Assembly (NCBI GenBank): GCA_946886875.1
Contig: CAMPJN010000139.1
Coordinates: forward strand, 1-8,729
DNA: 8,729 nt
Direction of reading: 5' to 3'
Source of the DNA: an uncultured Pseudomonas sp.
GTDB taxonomy: Bacteria; Pseudomonadota; Gammaproteobacteria; Pseudomonadales; Pseudomonadaceae
The translations under genes and the position numbers were made by a program. The notes beneath the pieces were generated by a model. That model did not search any database, was not told where the DNA came from, and saw only the letters and a list, made by a program, of their open reading frames with translations. Numbering within the stretch: position 1 is the stretch's first letter; every line of letters starts with the position of its first letter. Below are positions 6,963-8,729 of this stretch, in pieces.

Positions 6963-8369
6963 ATGGCTGCCAAAGTTCTGCTGGTCGAAGACGACCGCGC
7001 CCTGCGCGAGGCCCTGGCCGATACCCTGGCGCTGGGTGGGCATGATTTCCGCGCGGTGGATTGCGCCGAGGCGGCCTTGCTGGCCATCGACCAGGAAGCC
7101 TTCAGTCTCGTAGTCAGCGACGTCAATATGCCGGGCATGGACGGTCACCAGCTACTAGCTGCGATCCGCCAGCGTCAACCGCAATTGCCGGTGCTGCTGA
7201 TGACCGCCTATGGCGCGGTCGAGCGGGCGGTGGATGCGATGCGCCAGGGCGCGGCCGATTACCTGGTCAAGCCCTTCGAACCCAAAGCCCTGCTGAGCCT
7301 GGTCGAGCGTCACGCCCTGGGACGCCTGAGCGCCAGCGAGCAGGATGGCCCGGTCGCTGTGGAACCGGCCAGCCTGCAATTGCTGGAGCTGGCGACGCGG
7401 GTGGCGCAGAGCGACTCGACGGTATTGATCACCGGCGAGTCGGGCACCGGCAAGGAGGTGCTGGCGCGCTACATTCACCAGCAGTCGCCACGGGCCGGCA
7501 AACCCTTTATCGCCATTAACTGCGCGGCGATTCCCGACAACATGCTCGAGGCGACCTTGTTCGGTCATGAAAAAGGCGCCTTTACCGGCGCCATCGCCAG
7601 TGCGCCGGGCAAGTTCGAGATGGCCGAAGGCGGCACCATCCTGCTCGACGAGATCTCCGAAATGCCCCTCGGCTTGCAGGCCAAGCTGCTGCGTGTGTTG
7701 CAGGAGCGCGAAGTCGAACGGGTCGGCGCGCGCAAACCGATCACCTTGGATATCCGCGTGCTAGCCACCAGCAACCGCGATCTGGCCGGCGAAGTGGTGG
7801 CGGGGCGGTTTCGCGAAGACCTCTACTATCGTTTGTCGGTATTTCCGCTGGCATGGCAACCGTTGCGCGAGCGCCCGGCGGATATCATGCCGCTGGCCGA
7901 GCGGCTGTTGAGCAAGTACGTCAAAAAAATGAATCACTCGCCGGTGCGTCTATCGTCCCAGGCTCAGGCCAGCCTGATTCGCCACCCATGGCCGGGCAAT
8001 GTACGCGAGCTGGATAACGCCATTCAGCGGGCCTTGATCCTCCAGCAAGGCGGTTTGATCCAGCCTCAGGACCTGTGCCTGAATACCGTCATCGGCGCTG
8101 CACCCGCCACCGCCGCGCCGCGACTGAGCATGGTGCCGGCCAGCGCGCCTGTGCCGCCAGCGGGCGAACAGCCGGCGGAAGCCGGCGTGCTCGGTGACGA
8201 TATGCGCCGCCACGAGTTCCAGATGATCATCGACACCCTGCGCGCCGAACGTGGCCGTCGTAAGGAGGCCGCCGAACGCCTGGGCATCAGTCCGCGTACC
8301 CTGCGTTACAAGCTGGCGCAGATGCGCGATGCGGGGATGGATGTGGAAGCCTATCTGTTCGCCAGCTAG
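6963..8369 (+). CDS. fleR: Flagellar response regulator FleR (sigma-54 activator)
   Basis: FleR is the NtrC-type partner of FleS; phosphorylated, it activates sigma-54 promoters of middle flagellar genes. At 468 residues it is close to the family length. The receiver domain (1-118) has Asp10-Asp11, the phospho-acceptor Asp53 in VSDVNMPGMDG (51-61), Thr81 and Lys103, so it is fully functional in appearance, unlike FleQ. The AAA+ domain has Walker A GESGTGKE (158-165), GAFTGA (205-210), Walker B ILLDEI (226-231), FREDLYYRL (283-291) and PGNVREL (344-350). A Pro/Ala-rich linker (about 378-407) leads to a Fis-type helix-turn-helix (about 430-458). The start has AGGAG 7 bases upstream (6951-6955) and matches the family N-terminus. 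The mobile element now separates it from fleS by 195 bases; no new promoter for fleR is evident in it, so it should still depend on the fleS promoter. Confidence 0.97.
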   Translation: MAAKVLLVEDDRALREALADTLALGGHDFRAVDCAEAALLAIDQEAFSLVVSDVNMPGMDGHQLLAAIRQRQPQLPVLLMTAYGAVERAVDAMRQGAADYLVKPFEPKALLSLVERHALGRLSASEQDGPVAVEPASLQLLELATRVAQSDSTVLITGESGTGKEVLARYIHQQSPRAGKPFIAINCAAIPDNMLEATLFGHEKGAFTGAIASAPGKFEMAEGGTILLDEISEMPLGLQAKLLRVLQEREVERVGARKPITLDIRVLATSNRDLAGEVVAGRFREDLYYRLSVFPLAWQPLRERPADIMPLAERLLSKYVKKMNHSPVRLSSQAQASLIRHPWPGNVRELDNAIQRALILQQGGLIQPQDLCLNTVIGAAPATAAPRLSMVPASAPVPPAGEQPAEAGVLGDDMRRHEFQMIIDTLRAERGRRKEAAERLGISPRTLRYKLAQMRDAGMDVEAYLFAS

Positions 8370-8376
8370 CGCTGGC
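8361..8376. other. Short hairpin spanning the fleR stop
   Basis: GCCAGC (8361-8366) and GCTGGC (8371-8376) form a 6-bp GC-rich stem around TAGC, which contains the stop codon. No T-run follows, so it is not a convincing terminator by itself. Confidence 0.35.
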
Positions 8377-8383
8377 AGCTTCG

Positions 8384-8451
8384 GGTGGGTTAGCGGCGCG
8401 ATCCACCGGTAGCTAACCAGAACGCGATAGTGGCGCGCCGCGTAACCCACC
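8384..8451. repeat. GGTGGGTTA-type intergenic inverted repeat, copy 1
   Basis: The left arm 8384-8400 pairs with 8434-8451 over 17 bases with one unpaired G (8442). The arms carry GGTGGGTTA at the outside and GCGGCGCG towards the loop; the loop is 33 bases. It resembles hairpin repeats seen between genes in pseudomonads. Confidence 0.7.
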
Positions 8452-8477
8452 AAGCGATTTACCGCGTTGCACCGATG

Positions 8478-8539
8478 ATGGGTTACGCCGCATCCCTTGT
8501 GGCGTGATGGCGGGTAATTGCTGCATGCGGCTAACCCAT
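8478..8539. repeat. ATGGGTTA-type intergenic inverted repeat, copy 2
   Basis: ATGGGTTACGCCGCAT (8478-8493) pairs with ATGCGGCTAACCCAT (8525-8539), with one base bulged. CCTAC (8540-8544) follows the right arm, the same end motif as in the repeat after fleQ. With copy 1 it fills most of the fleR-fliE gap. A T-run at 8560-8565 lies 20 bases downstream, too far for a standard intrinsic terminator. Confidence 0.7.
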
Positions 8540-8604
8540 CCTACGCTCCAGGAACGGCCTTTTTTCTTGCGGCTTATGGTTTGAATTCTGTAGCTGCGTC
8601 TATC

Positions 8605-8620
8605 TGGCATCCTTGTTGCA
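8605..8620 (+). promoter_or_regulatory. Sigma-54 promoter of fliE
   Basis: TGGCATC (8605-8611), CTTG, then TTGCA (8616-8620) matches the consensus at all but two bases of the -24 element, with the GG and GC pairs exactly 10 bases apart. The predicted start is near 8630-8632, about 47 bases before fliE. FleQ- and sigma-54-dependent transcription of the fliE operon is known in P. aeruginosa. Confidence 0.85.
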
Positions 8621-8646
8621 ATCATCTCCATATCAAACCGCACAGC

Positions 8647-8660
8647 GTCAAAAAACTGCG
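8647..8660 (+). promoter_or_regulatory. Possible FleQ site in the fliE leader
   Basis: GTCAAAAAACTGCG keeps the GTCA half and the central A-run of the FleQ box (9 of 13 fixed bases) but not the second half. It lies about +16 to +29 from the predicted start. FleQ is reported to bind downstream of the start at fliE in P. aeruginosa, which is the only reason to take so weak a match seriously. Confidence 0.3.
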
Positions 8661-8677
8661 GTCGTGGAGGAAAAGTC

Positions 8678-8729
8678 ATGAGCCAGGGTGTTGAATTCAA
8701 TCGCCTGATGTTGGAAATGCGTTCCATGC
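8678..8729 (+). CDS. fliE: Flagellar hook-basal body protein FliE (5' end only)
   Basis: The frame opens with MSQGVEFNRLMLEMRSM (17 residues) and continues past the window edge. This matches the start of Pseudomonas FliE, the small protein joining the MS ring to the proximal rod, exported by the flagellar type III apparatus. GGAGGA at 8666-8671 is an optimal ribosome site, 6 bases before the ATG. It has its own sigma-54 promoter and is expected to head the fliEFGHIJ operon. Only the first codons can be judged. Confidence 0.9.
   Translation, partial: MSQGVEFNRLMLEMRSM

Overview
The window is a stretch of a polar-flagellum gene cluster with the gene order typical of Pseudomonas: (end of the flagellin gene) - flaG - fliD - fliS - second fliS - fliT-like - fleQ - fleS - fleR - fliE (start only). 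All genes lie on the + strand. FleQ, FleS and FleR match what I remember of the P. aeruginosa proteins almost throughout. Intergenic hairpin repeats of the GTAGGGYGG / GGTGGGTTA type suggest a member of the stutzeri/mendocina-like part of the genus, but I cannot fix the species.

Layout. Positions 1-64 hold a strong terminator for the gene upstream. Positions 65-3439 encode filament-cap assembly and export-chaperone functions: FlaG, the cap protein FliD, two tandem FliS chaperones and a small FliT-like protein. fliD has a near-consensus sigma-54 promoter, and a FliA (sigma-28) promoter lies between the two fliS genes. Positions 3440-3697 are the fleQ control region, with a sigma-70-like promoter overlapped by two tandem FleQ-box-like motifs. 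fleQ (3698-5170) encodes the master flagellar activator. Positions 5171-5477 hold a paired-hairpin repeat, a candidate terminator and a textbook sigma-54 promoter for fleS. fleS and fleR (5478-8369) are the two-component system of the middle tier. Positions 8370-8677 hold two more hairpin repeats and the sigma-54 promoter of fliE, which runs off the end of the window.

How it works together (family knowledge plus the promoters seen here): FleQ with sigma-54 drives fleSR, fliE and probably fliD; FleS/FleR drive the next tier; FliA drives the late genes. The window shows a plausible site for each of the sigma-70, sigma-54 and sigma-28 steps.

The most unusual feature is a 264-bp element without a transposase gene (6678-6941). 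It has near-perfect terminal inverted repeats and is flanked by TA. It sits inside the last codons of fleS, replaces the native FleS end with a 29-residue tail encoded by the element, and separates fleS from fleR. A second reading frame starts at an ATGA overlap with the new fleS stop and runs through the element to the old fleS stop, just before fleR. The insertion may therefore keep translation continuous across the operon.
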